Source: Planctomycetota bacterium (lineage in GTDB: Bacteria > Planctomycetota > UBA1135 > GCA-002686595). Taken from it: a stretch of 57,900 nt of DNA. The notes under the pieces are model-generated. The model did not search any database. It was not told the origin of the DNA and saw nothing but the letters and a program-made list of their open reading frames with translations. The stretch is from positions 1 through 57,900 of the forward strand of contig DUCM01000023.1 of NCBI GenBank assembly GCA_012959785.1. The letters are read 5' to 3'. The position numbers and the translations under genes were made by a program. Positions 7,245 to 16,045 of this stretch are shown here, in pieces (positions within the stretch are counted from its first letter, which is position 1; every line of letters begins with the position of its first letter).

Positions 7245-9554
7245 TCAGGGCAAGTTGGTGGAGACCACTTGCACACCCTGCGCCGGGAAGGCGCAGGTGA
7301 AGAAGAACATCAAGGGAGCCAGGAAGAACTCGAAGCGAGCGGGCATGTAGAATTGAAGGCTGTTCGCTTTCAAGGGATGGAAGCGAACAGTCGCTTCGGT
7401 CGAGTTGGCTGTGCCTCCCAAGAGACCCAGGATGTCGCCGCGCTTGACTTCATCGCCCTTGGCAACCGTGACCGACTGATAGATCATGTTGTCGTACCCA
7501 GCAGACGTTCCGTCTTGGTGAACCACGACGACGTAATTTGTGAAGTTCCCGCAGGGGTCGGGGTTTCCGGGAACCGGGCACCCGTTGATGTCGGATTCAA
7601 CCAAAACGACGATCCCGGGGCGCGAAGCTACCAGGGGCGTGCCATAGGGCGCTCTGAAGTGATAGACGCCAGGGAAGCCCTGAGTCATGCCCTGAGTGAC
7701 CAAGCTGGTGATGTTCTCCTTGAAGGGCATTCGGTAGTAACAGTGGTTGCCCGCGGGTCCAGCGGGATCGCCACAGATGCTGATGGCATCCCTGACGATC
7801 TTGGGCAAGCGGCTCGTATAGCGGAACGGCATGCCGTTCCGCTCTCCTGCGACCGTGGGCCACTCGAGACCAGCCGGGTGGGACACGCCGGTCCACATCT
7901 CGTTGGGTTGACCGTCGCTGGGCCAGACGGGATAGAAGTCGCTGTTGCGAATGGCAAAGGGCTGCTGAAGTGCAATCTGTCCATACTGCAATAGACCGTT
8001 CACGATCTTGAAGCCCCAGGCGCTTTGCTGGATCGTCCCGGAGTCGGCATTGACCTCCGCCGCCAGGCTAACGCCGATGAACTTCGCCGCATCGAACCCC
8101 GTGCTGTCGTCATCCTCCAAGGTGAACGCGATCCTGTCATACTCGAACAGTGCATAGTGGCCCCGATTTTTGACGCGCAGGCTGTAGAGAGTGCTGCCCA
8201 CCACTTGAGGGGCTGAAATCAGGGAGTAGAGCGAGACATCATTGGAAATGTAGTCCTGTCGATTGCGAACCACGGTCAGGGTAGCGGTGGCTCCGGGATT
8301 CATGTCCGACGGCAGAAACGGAGGCTGGCTACTGGCGGTCAAGGCACTCGCCAGAGTCACGGTCTTCGCGTTCCAGCTCAGCGTGGTGTAGCTCAGCTTG
8401 ACCTCGAACGAATCGAGGATGCCCTGAACTTCGTTGTTTGGTCCGCCCGTGGGCAGCGGAGCACAGTGGCCGGCTTGCTCGGCGCTGATCGCCATGCCTT
8501 GTTCGAGCTGGTAGGCACCAGCCTCCAGGTACCCGGCCGGGTCGTGCTTTAGCGCCCCAGAAGTCATAAGGGCCGTTCTCGGTGCGAAGCGCAGTTGCAG
8601 GCAAATCTCCAAGGTCGGGTCCGACCAGGGGGAGGGGCTGGGCTCTGCTGAGTCCGATGTGTCCCCCACGAACTTGTCGTCAACATGGTGGCCATTGATG
8701 TGAATCCACTGGCCCAGGTGCAAACCATCCGAGGCCACATAGTCCCAGGGCAAGACCACTTCGGTTCCATCGTCCATGCGCAAGAGACGCATGCCGTCCT
8801 CGACGGCAGCGACTCGACCAAACAGTTCCACGGGGGGGCCGGAGAGACTGTCCATAATGTCGAACAGGTTGAGCATGTCGAGGGCCTTGCCCATCAGGGC
8901 GGAAAGCTCCTCCGAACGAACCTGCCAGTACAGGAGCTCCCCAGAGGCTTCATCCGTGTCTCCGTAGGAGTAGCGCACGGGGCTCAAGTTCTGCATGTTG
9001 CCTCCGCGGGACACCTGAGACCCCGGAGAGACTTGCAGGCCTCCCGACGATGCGCCTCCGCCCGGGCCTGTGCCCGCACCGGTACCGGGACGCCCGTGGC
9101 CCGCGGGGTTCGCGAAATCATCGTCCGCCTGCTGCTGCAAGGCGGCAACAAAAGTCTCCAACATGATCTTCGCAGTCTCCATGTCGGCTAGGCCGACAAA
9201 CAGCAGTTGCTTGGCGGCAGCGGTGTCGGCGGCGCGCACGAATTCGAGCCCCACAAGAAAATTATAGCGAGCCGAGCCCAGGGCTTCCTCGGCGTTGAAC
9301 AGCTCCGGGCGTTCTCGCAAGACATCCCGCATGTCCTCGATGGCGGCCAACACTGGATCGGCGGCGACCTCGGGATAGAGCATCAGGTCGATGCAAGAGC
9401 ATCCAGGGATCAACTGCTCGGCGGAGAGGATGCTTCGCGGGCAAGGATCCTGACTGTCGGGCACTCCGTCGAAATCTTGGTCCCCTCTCTGGGGCGCGGC
9501 GAAAGCAAACGATGCGGCCCAGCACGCCAGGGCGATGGTGTGGAAATACTTCAT
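7245..9554 (-). CDS. large secreted protein with degenerate M23 peptidase-like C-terminus
   Basis: The start is the ATG at 9554, which opens a signal peptide (MKYFHTIALACWAASFAFA) behind an AAGGA sequence; the open frame upstream of it is not protein-like. The 769-residue product continues with a thrombospondin-3-like calcium loop (DQDFDGVPDSQDPCP), a helical segment, a Gly/Ser/Pro linker near residues 165-200 and a large beta-rich middle. The last ~150 residues follow the M23 (LytM) layout, with HFRAPYGTPLVASRPGIVV, YVVVVHQDGTSAGYDN and GDEVKRGDILGLLGG. The metal-binding Asp of HxxxD and the HxH motif are not recognisable, so it may be a non-catalytic binding domain. It is transcribed away from the sigma factor gene at 9778. 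Confidence 0.8.
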   Translation of the reverse strand: MKYFHTIALACWAASFAFAAPQRGDQDFDGVPDSQDPCPRSILSAEQLIPGCSCIDLMLYPEVAADPVLAAIEDMRDVLRERPELFNAEEALGSARYNFLVGLEFVRAADTAAAKQLLFVGLADMETAKIMLETFVAALQQQADDDFANPAGHGRPGTGAGTGPGGGASSGGLQVSPGSQVSRGGNMQNLSPVRYSYGDTDEASGELLYWQVRSEELSALMGKALDMLNLFDIMDSLSGPPVELFGRVAAVEDGMRLLRMDDGTEVVLPWDYVASDGLHLGQWIHINGHHVDDKFVGDTSDSAEPSPSPWSDPTLEICLQLRFAPRTALMTSGALKHDPAGYLEAGAYQLEQGMAISAEQAGHCAPLPTGGPNNEVQGILDSFEVKLSYTTLSWNAKTVTLASALTASSQPPFLPSDMNPGATATLTVVRNRQDYISNDVSLYSLISAPQVVGSTLYSLRVKNRGHYALFEYDRIAFTLEDDDSTGFDAAKFIGVSLAAEVNADSGTIQQSAWGFKIVNGLLQYGQIALQQPFAIRNSDFYPVWPSDGQPNEMWTGVSHPAGLEWPTVAGERNGMPFRYTSRLPKIVRDAISICGDPAGPAGNHCYYRMPFKENITSLVTQGMTQGFPGVYHFRAPYGTPLVASRPGIVVLVESDINGCPVPGNPDPCGNFTNYVVVVHQDGTSAGYDNMIYQSVTVAKGDEVKRGDILGLLGGTANSTEATVRFHPLKANSLQFYMPARFEFFLAPLMFFFTCAFPAQGVQVVSTNLP

Positions 9555-9777
9555 GGCTTCTTTTTCCTTGGGGTTCTTGTTGGAACAGGGATGGTGGCGG
9601 CCAGGGTCCTCTGATGAGGCCCAGGCAAGGGCCAAAGCGTCGGCCCATCCCTGCAAGTGCCGCGGGCAGCAAGACCCGTAGGTTCGAGGGCGGTTTTTTT
9701 TCCGGACCCCAAACCAGAGCCCCCAGGCCCTGCTCGGGCCCGGCGGCCCCTTGCTCAACGGCCAGAACAAGGGGATC

Positions 9778-10401
9778 ATGCTTTCCATGCAGGCCCCCAT
9801 CGAGGAGACGATCCACCTGGTGCAAAAAGCCCAGGCGGGTGACCAGGAGGCGCTCAACCGGCTCTTCTCGCGCTACTACGGCCGCGTTCAGGCCTTTGTT
9901 CGCAGCCGCCTGGGCCCCGAGCTGCGCCTGGAGGCCGAGTCAACAGACATCATGCAGGAGACCTTTCTCGCGGCCATCTGGGACTTTGACCAGTACGAGG
10001 TCCAGAGTCAGGCGGGTTTCATCCAATGGCTCTCCGCCATCGCCGAGAACCGCATCCGCCAACTGGCTCGGCGCACCTACGCGGAAAAGCGCGACCGCCG
10101 GCGCCAACAAGCCCTGCGCCGGTTGCGGGACTCGATTCATGACGAATCGGTCCAAATCGAACCCGCGGCGTCCATCACCCTGCCGGGCGTCGCCCTGGAA
10201 AAGAAGGAAGCCCAAGAGCGCCTGACCGTGGCCCTCGACAAGCTCTCGCCACAAGGCCGCGAGGTCATCCTGCTGCGCACCCAGGGCGAAGCCACCTGGC
10301 CCGAGATCGCCACGATCATCGGCAAGGGCAGCGAATCCGCCGCCCGCCAACTGCATGCCCGAGCCATGCTTGAATTGACCTCACTACTGCGCGACGAGTA
10401 A
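9778..10401 (+). CDS. ECF-type RNA polymerase sigma factor
   Basis: The ATG at 9778 follows AAGGGG and gives 207 residues; an upstream TTG at 9751 is less likely. Region 2 covers residues about 10-85 (QAGDQEALNRLFSRYYGRV, TDIMQETFLAAIWDFDQY, FIQWLSAIAENRIRQLARR). Region 4 lies at about 145-200 with KLSPQGREVILLR and the recognition segment WPEIATIIGKGSESAARQL. It is a clear sigma-70 family member of ECF size. The kinase gene 68 bp downstream on the same strand makes this the second sigma/kinase unit in the window, and the pair probably works as one signalling module. Confidence 0.93.
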   Translation: MLSMQAPIEETIHLVQKAQAGDQEALNRLFSRYYGRVQAFVRSRLGPELRLEAESTDIMQETFLAAIWDFDQYEVQSQAGFIQWLSAIAENRIRQLARRTYAEKRDRRRQQALRRLRDSIHDESVQIEPAASITLPGVALEKKEAQERLTVALDKLSPQGREVILLRTQGEATWPEIATIIGKGSESAARQLHARAMLELTSLLRDE

Positions 10402-10469
10402 CTCCCGCGGCAGATTTGACGAGCAGCGCCGGGTCTCGGAGAATACAGCTCACCTGGCGCGCCCCTCCC

Positions 10470-13400
10470 ATGGCTGATAAATCACAACAAGACAGCGGCC
10501 CCTCGGCACGGGATCTTCTCGTCGATTTCCTGGCGGCCTCCCACACGGATGAGGCGGTTGACTTCGAGAGCTTGTGTGAAAAGAACCCACAACTCGCAAG
10601 CGCCCTGCTCCAGGAGTACAGGGCGCACCAGGAGGTCCAGCAGGATCTCGTCCTGTTCGGCAAGAAAGCCGAGTGGGCCAGAGAAACGCCGCGCGGCGGG
10701 GCCACGGCCGGCGAGCAGATCGGCGACTTCAGACTCGTCGAAATCCTCGGTCGCGGAGGCATGGGCGAAGTCTGGCGCGCGGAACAAATCTCCCTCGCTC
10801 GCCAGGTTGCCCTCAAGTTGGTCCTGCCCGAGCGAGTCAATGAACGCAACCTGAGCCTGTTCGCGCGGGAAGCCCGAGCGGGAGGCAAGCTCACGCATCG
10901 AGGGATCGTGGCCATCTACGGTAGTGGCGAGAACGAGGGCGTGCACTGGATCGCGGAAGAGTTGATTGCTGGAGGTTGGACCCTGAGGGATTTTCTGGAC
11001 GAGATCAGCGCGGCCGACAAGGTCCCCGGAAACTACTACCGAGAACTGGCCGTCTTCGTCGCGCGCCTCGCCGACGCTCTCGAGGCCGCCCACTCAGCCG
11101 GCGTCATCCACCGCGACCTCAAACCGCAAAATGTGCTTATCACCGAGGAGGACGAGCCCAAACTGACCGATTTTGGTCTGGCCCGCATCACCGACGAAGA
11201 AGCCCTCTCGCAGACTGGTGAGTTCGCTGGAACCTACTTGTACATGAGCCCCGAACAAGTGGCCGCGCGGCGCGCCGGGCTCGACCATCGCACGGACATT
11301 TTCAGCCTGGGCGTGATGCTCTTTGAGATGCTCACCTTGCAGCGTCCCTTCGAGGGCGACACGACCCACCAGATCGCCGAGAAGATCCTGACCTGGGATC
11401 CGCCGAGCCCCAAGAGTCTGCGCTCGCGTGTCCCCGAGGACCTCGCTGTCATCTGCACCAAGGCTCTGGAGAAGAGCAGAGACCAGCGTTACCAGAGCAT
11501 GGGCGGCCTCGCCGCGGACTTGCGCCGCTTCCTGGCCCACGAGCCCATTCTGGCCAAGCCACCCAGTCCCCTGCGCCGGGCACAGAAGTGGATGCTTCGC
11601 CATCCCACAAAAAGCGTCGTGGGAGTGGTCGCAGCCGCTGCCTTCGCGGCTATCTCGGCCTTGGGGCTGCGCCTCTTGCAGGCGAACGCCGCGCTGGAAG
11701 CCAAGACCTTCGAAGCGCAGGAAAGCGCCGCGGCGGAGAAGTTGCGCGCCGACGAAGTCTTGCGCCTGGCCCTGGCCCAGGACTTGCAGGACCTCGTACT
11801 GGATGCCGAGACCCTCTGGCCCGCGGTGCCAGCGAAGATTGACGCCCTGGAGGACTGGTTGGACGCGGCCCGGAAACTCATGGCTGAAGTGCCCGCGCTG
11901 AAGGCCAAGCGCGAAGAGTTGCGCGAGCTGGCTCTCGATCGAACGCCGGCGGAATTGACGAGCGAGGAAAAAACGCATCCCGAGTTTTCAGCGCTTGAGA
12001 CCCTGCGCATCAGGATCGCATTGAACCGCTCCGCCCTCGCGGTGCGCCGCGGAACGGCGCGGCCCAACCTCGCGGAGGTGAACTGGGATGACTACCCCGC
12101 GGACTCGGGGGTGCTCAACCAACTGGCCTGGAAGAGAGTCGCGCCCACGCGCAGGGTCTTGGGCCAAGAAGCTCTGGGCCTGGCCCTCGCCAGGCGCGCG
12201 CTGGAGCTGGCGCCCGCGGCGGGCAAGGCCGTGATTCTAGACACCGTGGCCTGGGGCTGGTTCGCCCTGGGCGCGGACAAGGAGGCTTTGGCGGCGAGCC
12301 AAGCTGCACGGTCGGCGGCGGGAGCGGGACAGGAAGTGCTCTTTGGGAACTACACAGCCAAGCTCGAGGCGGCGCTCGCCAGCGCATCGTCGGCAGATGG
12401 CCTGGCCTCGGCGGCTGAATCGTTGGCGGAGCTAGAAAAGCAACAGGAAGAACTCGAGGTCCGGGTACATGAGCGCCGAACCTGGACCTTCCCTAAAAAT
12501 ATCGAAGCAAAGGACAAGCACCGCTGGTGGCACAACCAACTCACGGGGTTGATTGAAGAGGTGGAAGGGCTGGGTTCGGAGGGCACGGGACTCTTGTCAG
12601 CGCAAGGCATCAGTCCCGAATATGGTTGGAGCATTCCCCGGCGATTGCGATCCGCCCAGCGTCTGGCCACGGGCTTTGCGCCGACGCGCGAATTCTCCCT
12701 GCGCTGGCAACAGGCCAAGTCTGGCTTGCGGGCCGCCTACCCCGGCCTGGATCTCTCGCCGCAACTCGGGCTGGTGCCCCTGGGCCCAGATCCAGAGACG
12801 GGTCTCTTTGAGTTCTGGCATGTGCAATCGGGGAGCGAGCCCCTGCGCGCGGAGGATGAGAGTCTGCTGTTCGAAGAATCCTCGGGACTGGTCTTCGTCC
12901 TGCTCCCCGGCGGCGACTTCTGGATGGGCGCCCAGGCCACGGACCCAGACGGACAAAACTGGGACCCCGAGGCCGAGCCAGATTCTGCCCCGGTGCATAC
13001 GGTCACACTCTCGGCCTTCTTCCTTTCGAAGTACGAGCTGACCCAGGGCCAGTGGACACGGCTTGCGGGCACGAGTCCGAGCATCTACGGACCGAACCTC
13101 ATCTTCCAGGACTACGTGCACGACCTGACCCATCCGGTAGAGCAGGTGAGCTGGTTTGAGGCCATGGACCTGTTGCCGAGATTCGATTTGCGCCTGCCCA
13201 GCGAAGCCGAGTGGGAGTACGGCACGCGCGGCGGCCGGTCCACCGTCTGGTGGACCGGCGACGAGCGCGAGTCGCTCAAGACGCAAGCCGCCGCCAACAT
13301 TGCCGACCAGGCCGCGCAGCGCTGGGGGAATCTTTGGGGAGATATTCAGGACTGGCCCGAGTTGAATGATGGCTTCGTCGTCCATGCCCCGGTGGATTCG

Positions 13401-13673
13401 TTCAGCCCCAACCCCTTTGGCCTGCACCATGTCCACGGCAATGTGTCGGAGTGGTGTCTGGATGGCTGGGAGGTCAGCTCCTACAGCGCCGCCGCCCGCC
13501 CCAACCCCGTCTGGCCCACGGACGGCGCCTCCTCGCGAGTGCGCCGCGGCGGCGACTTCAGCTCCAAGGCCTTCTTCGCCCGCAGCGCTCGACGCTACTA
13601 CAACAGCCCCGACAACCAGGACTCCCTCCTGGGCCTGCGCCCAGCACGAGGAATCACGCGCCAGATGAGGTAG
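10470..13673 (+). CDS. transmembrane Ser/Thr kinase fused to a formylglycine-generating-enzyme-like (SUMF1) domain
   Basis: The 1067-residue protein starts at the ATG at 10470. An ~85-residue N-terminal region contains FESLCEKNPQLASALL and precedes the kinase domain: LGRGGMGEVW near residue 93, HRDLKPQN near 213, DFG near 233 and SPEQVA. Residues about 381-400 form a transmembrane helix. A long, largely helical extracytoplasmic region follows. Residues about 810-1060 are an FGE/SUMF1-type domain: GGDFWMGAQ, APVHTVTLSAFFLSKYELTQ, LPSEAEWEYGTRGG, VHGNVSEWCLDGW, VRRGGDF and GLRPAR. In most kinase fusions this fold acts as a C-type-lectin-like sensor rather than an enzyme. The two active-site Cys of true FGE are not evident. 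A sensor role is inferred. It is paired with the sigma factor upstream. Confidence 0.95.
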   Translation: MADKSQQDSGPSARDLLVDFLAASHTDEAVDFESLCEKNPQLASALLQEYRAHQEVQQDLVLFGKKAEWARETPRGGATAGEQIGDFRLVEILGRGGMGEVWRAEQISLARQVALKLVLPERVNERNLSLFAREARAGGKLTHRGIVAIYGSGENEGVHWIAEELIAGGWTLRDFLDEISAADKVPGNYYRELAVFVARLADALEAAHSAGVIHRDLKPQNVLITEEDEPKLTDFGLARITDEEALSQTGEFAGTYLYMSPEQVAARRAGLDHRTDIFSLGVMLFEMLTLQRPFEGDTTHQIAEKILTWDPPSPKSLRSRVPEDLAVICTKALEKSRDQRYQSMGGLAADLRRFLAHEPILAKPPSPLRRAQKWMLRHPTKSVVGVVAAAAFAAISALGLRLLQANAALEAKTFEAQESAAAEKLRADEVLRLALAQDLQDLVLDAETLWPAVPAKIDALEDWLDAARKLMAEVPALKAKREELRELALDRTPAELTSEEKTHPEFSALETLRIRIALNRSALAVRRGTARPNLAEVNWDDYPADSGVLNQLAWKRVAPTRRVLGQEALGLALARRALELAPAAGKAVILDTVAWGWFALGADKEALAASQAARSAAGAGQEVLFGNYTAKLEAALASASSADGLASAAESLAELEKQQEELEVRVHERRTWTFPKNIEAKDKHRWWHNQLTGLIEEVEGLGSEGTGLLSAQGISPEYGWSIPRRLRSAQRLATGFAPTREFSLRWQQAKSGLRAAYPGLDLSPQLGLVPLGPDPETGLFEFWHVQSGSEPLRAEDESLLFEESSGLVFVLLPGGDFWMGAQATDPDGQNWDPEAEPDSAPVHTVTLSAFFLSKYELTQGQWTRLAGTSPSIYGPNLIFQDYVHDLTHPVEQVSWFEAMDLLPRFDLRLPSEAEWEYGTRGGRSTVWWTGDERESLKTQAAANIADQAAQRWGNLWGDIQDWPELNDGFVVHAPVDSFSPNPFGLHHVHGNVSEWCLDGWEVSSYSAAARPNPVWPTDGASSRVRRGGDFSSKAFFARSARRYYNSPDNQDSLLGLRPARGITRQMR

Positions 13674-13679
13674 GTGAGG

Positions 13680-13720
13680 CTAGTTGGTCATTTCGTGCCA
13701 GGCTCGAAATAACCAACTAG
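13680..13720. terminator. bidirectional hairpin between convergent genes
   Basis: A 16-bp stem (13680-13695 with 13705-13720, one C/A mismatch) encloses a 9-nt loop. It lies seven bases after the kinase stop and overlaps the TAG stop of the converging glycosyltransferase remnant (13717-13719). The stem is rich in A/T at its outer ends, unlike its surroundings. It is most likely a two-way terminator. Confidence 0.65.
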
Positions 13721-14422
13721 CCCGCCAAGAGCCGCGGAGCCTCGCCGGCTTCGATCAGGACTGGCGCGCCGCGGGAGCCCGGCCCCTCGGATCGCATCCA
13801 TTCCACGGCTGCGGCGAAGTGAGCGCCAATGGCGGGATCAGAGAGCACGCGCAGGACGCGCTTCAAAGAGAGTCTTTGGCGCAAGTCGAGGCGCAGAAGG
13901 GGATCTCGGGCGAGGCGCACAGCCTTGGTGATGTACTCCTCTGGACTCGTCGCCACGCACTCCTCGGCGCAATTCAAACTCTCCATGACAGCCGCACCGA
14001 GACCTCCGCTGAGTCCCGGACTGCGCAGACAGATCACCGGCAGCGAGAGGGAAAGGGCGTCCACAAGGGAGTTGAACCCCGAGAAGGGAAACGAGTCGAG
14101 CAAGCAATCGGCTTCCTGCAATTCGGTGAGCAAGGCGCGTCGGGGCAGCGCCGCACGGACGCTGTAAGAGACCCGCGGGCTCAGGCTGCTCGGGACCGTC
14201 GGCGTCGAGGACTCTGGTGTGCAAGAGCCTATCCCAAGCCTCGATCCAGCCGCGCACGCGGCTCCGAGCTTGGGCAGTCAGCGCCGCTTGAGCAAGCTGG
14301 CGCGGATTTGTCACGGCCAGTGTTCCGTAGGCCTCGTCCAGGCCGTGCTCATTCGGTGTGTGCAAGAGTTGCTCCAGCACGAGGCTCTGGGCGGAAAGAT
14401 CCACTGCAGATCGCGCGGGCAC
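13717..14422 (-). pseudogene. frameshifted C-terminal fragment of a glycosyltransferase (GT41/SPINDLY-like end)
   Basis: The last ~145 residues read as the nucleotide-sugar-binding end of a glycosyltransferase (EADCLLDSFPFSGFNSLVDAL, LPVICLRSPGLSGGLGAAVM, EEYITKAVRLARDP). The best upstream continuation lies in another frame: a GTG at 14422, one base after the methyltransferase stop, begins a protein-like stretch that includes LDEAYGTLAVTNPRQLAQAA and GWIEAWDRLLHTRVLDADG. The switch of frame is near 14170-14180. Even when joined, the product (~235 residues) lacks most of a catalytic domain. It is either a decayed end gene of the polysaccharide locus or a short gene with one sequencing error. 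Confidence 0.55.
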
Positions 14423-14423
14423 T

Positions 14424-15674
14424 TCAGATCTCCAATTGGGGAGTCAGCTCTGCGATGCGGCCGCGATGAACCACGAAGAGTTCAGCCTCGAGCCCGAGGC
14501 GCTGCCGGATCTCATGCTCGATGTCTCGCGCGCGCCACTGGGTGCAGATCAGGATCACATCGACGCCGCTTTCCTCGCAAGCACCGGGGCCGCGGATCAC
14601 TTGAGCGGTGCCGGGCACGAAAGCGCCCTGCTTGCGCGGGTCCGAATCGATGACCAGAGGGGCCTTGTCGGCGTTCAGACCACACATGTTGATCAGCGCG
14701 GCCCCCTTGCCGGTGCCGCCCCACAAGGCCACGGTGCGACCGGCGGCTTGCCAATCGGCCAGACGCTCGCGCAGCTCGTGGACATGGGTGTCCACACTCT
14801 CGCTAAACCTGCGACTCGACTCCGCGACCGACTTTAGGTGGCTTGTAGGCTCTTCCACCCGCAGCGAACAACGGGAACGGGGCCGCGCCGCGAGGTTGAC
14901 GACTTCGTCGCCATAGCCACTCTCCATGGCCAGCACATCCCAGCCAGCTTCTTCGAAGAGCACCCGGAATGAGTGCTCGGTGAAGTGCGATACATGCTCG
15001 TAGAGAAAATCGTTGATCCTGTGATGCTCCAGGGCCTTGTCAATGCGCGGGACCTCGGCCAGAAAAACGGGAGCCTGTTCTGTGGCAACAGCGCCCAGGC
15101 GTATCTCACGCAGGAACTCCGCCGGGTCGGCCATGTGCTCGATGACGTGGCGACAGATGATCGCCGCCGGACTGAAGTGCGCGACTTCGCCTGCGCCGAA
15201 GTAGTTTTGTTTGACGCGCAAGCCCAACCGGCTGCACGCCTCGGCGTCGGGACCTGGCTCGAAGGCCAAGACTTCTGCGCCCAATTGTCGAAAGCGATCC
15301 AAGAACTCCCCGTCCCCAGCGCCCACTTCGACCACCAGCTTGCCTTCGAGATTCCACTCCTTGAACCAGCGCTGGGCGAGTTCCTTCTGGTACTGCTGCC
15401 AACCGTGGCCGTTGTTGAAGACCAGATTGGATGCGTCCTTGTATTGCACCGCATCGGGATCGAAGCGTGTGTGGAATACATGACCGCAGTTCCCGCAGCG
15501 GCGCACGTCCAACTCAAAAGTTGGAGCGCTCTTCGCCGCAGCTTGTGTGCGAGGCAAGTTGATCACACTCAGGGGCATTTCCTGCCAGTGACCGAGCTGG
15601 TAGTTCTTGTCGGAACCGCAGGCGAGGCAGGTAGCCAATTGAAGCGCGCGCTGGGTGGAGGGAGGGGTCCGCAT
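14424..15674 (-). CDS. sugar C-methyltransferase with zinc-binding N-terminus
   Basis: The start is set at the ATG at 15674, giving 416 residues. The order of domains matches NDP-sugar C-methyltransferases of the TylC3/NovU type. First comes an N-terminal zinc knuckle with CLAC and CGNC pairs (residues about 15-60). A SAM-binding Rossmann domain follows with motif I VVEVGAGDGEF near residue 115 and an acidic motif CRHVIEHMADP. Last is a C-terminal domain with WGGTGKGAALINMCG and SDPRKQGAFVPGTAQVI. It probably methylates a deoxysugar nucleotide that the neighbouring glycosyltransferases use. It is divergent from the flippase gene and is followed directly by the glycosyltransferase remnant. Confidence 0.9.
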   Translation of the reverse strand: MRTPPSTQRALQLATCLACGSDKNYQLGHWQEMPLSVINLPRTQAAAKSAPTFELDVRRCGNCGHVFHTRFDPDAVQYKDASNLVFNNGHGWQQYQKELAQRWFKEWNLEGKLVVEVGAGDGEFLDRFRQLGAEVLAFEPGPDAEACSRLGLRVKQNYFGAGEVAHFSPAAIICRHVIEHMADPAEFLREIRLGAVATEQAPVFLAEVPRIDKALEHHRINDFLYEHVSHFTEHSFRVLFEEAGWDVLAMESGYGDEVVNLAARPRSRCSLRVEEPTSHLKSVAESSRRFSESVDTHVHELRERLADWQAAGRTVALWGGTGKGAALINMCGLNADKAPLVIDSDPRKQGAFVPGTAQVIRGPGACEESGVDVILICTQWRARDIEHEIRQRLGLEAELFVVHRGRIAELTPQLEI

Positions 15675-16045
15675 GCTCTTCCCATCGGATGCTCTCTGGA
15701 GGAGCTTTAGTTGGCGCCGACCGCTACCAGCCCGCTTCGGGAACGCGCGGAAATGCACTTGCCTCTGAGCCCCCAAGGAGCTGCGAGAGCGCGCCAAGCG
15801 GCCCATTCCTGGTCCAGTTCCCAAGTGGGGCAAGGAGTGCTGCTCGAAGAGCCGCAGGGACTGTTCAGTTGGCCCCGCTGGCTGTCGATTCTGGAGAAGA
15901 TGATATTCAATTGCCTCACAACTTGCGCGTCACTGGTGACCAAGCACGGCTCTCTTGGGTGGCCTACTCGAAGGCGCGTGGCATGGACCTTTCAGCAGCC
16001 AGGCCAGGGCGATCTAGCGAGAAAAACCACGGGGAGTATCGTCCG
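15675..16045. other. 371-bp divergent gap of the polysaccharide locus
   Basis: Open frames cross this region on both strands, but their predicted residues are Arg/Ser/Pro-rich and show no domain. It should contain the promoters for the methyltransferase and the flippase. The only element I can point to is GGGGAG about 9 bases before the flippase ATG. Confidence 0.4.

Noticed and set aside
9555..9857. N-terminal extension of the M23-like protein
   Set aside because: The 101 extra residues lack any pattern, run through the divergent promoter region and would hide a clear signal peptide.
13500..13720. Possible diversity-generating retroelement: SUMF1/C-lectin-type C-terminus followed directly by a hairpin
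   Set aside because: Variable proteins of such elements often have this fold and a downstream hairpin, but no reverse transcriptase and no adenine-rich template copy were found in the window. The hairpin fits a terminator between converging genes.
14219..14837. Plus-strand frames across the methyltransferase and glycosyltransferase remnant
   Set aside because: They are opposite-strand shadows of genes with clear domains; residue composition is Arg/Ala/His-rich without motifs.
15689..16045. Upstream extension of the flippase frame
   Set aside because: The extra ~119 residues are Arg/Ser/Pro/Gly-rich with no domain, and the ATG at 16046 has a ribosome binding site and starts at the usual first helix.
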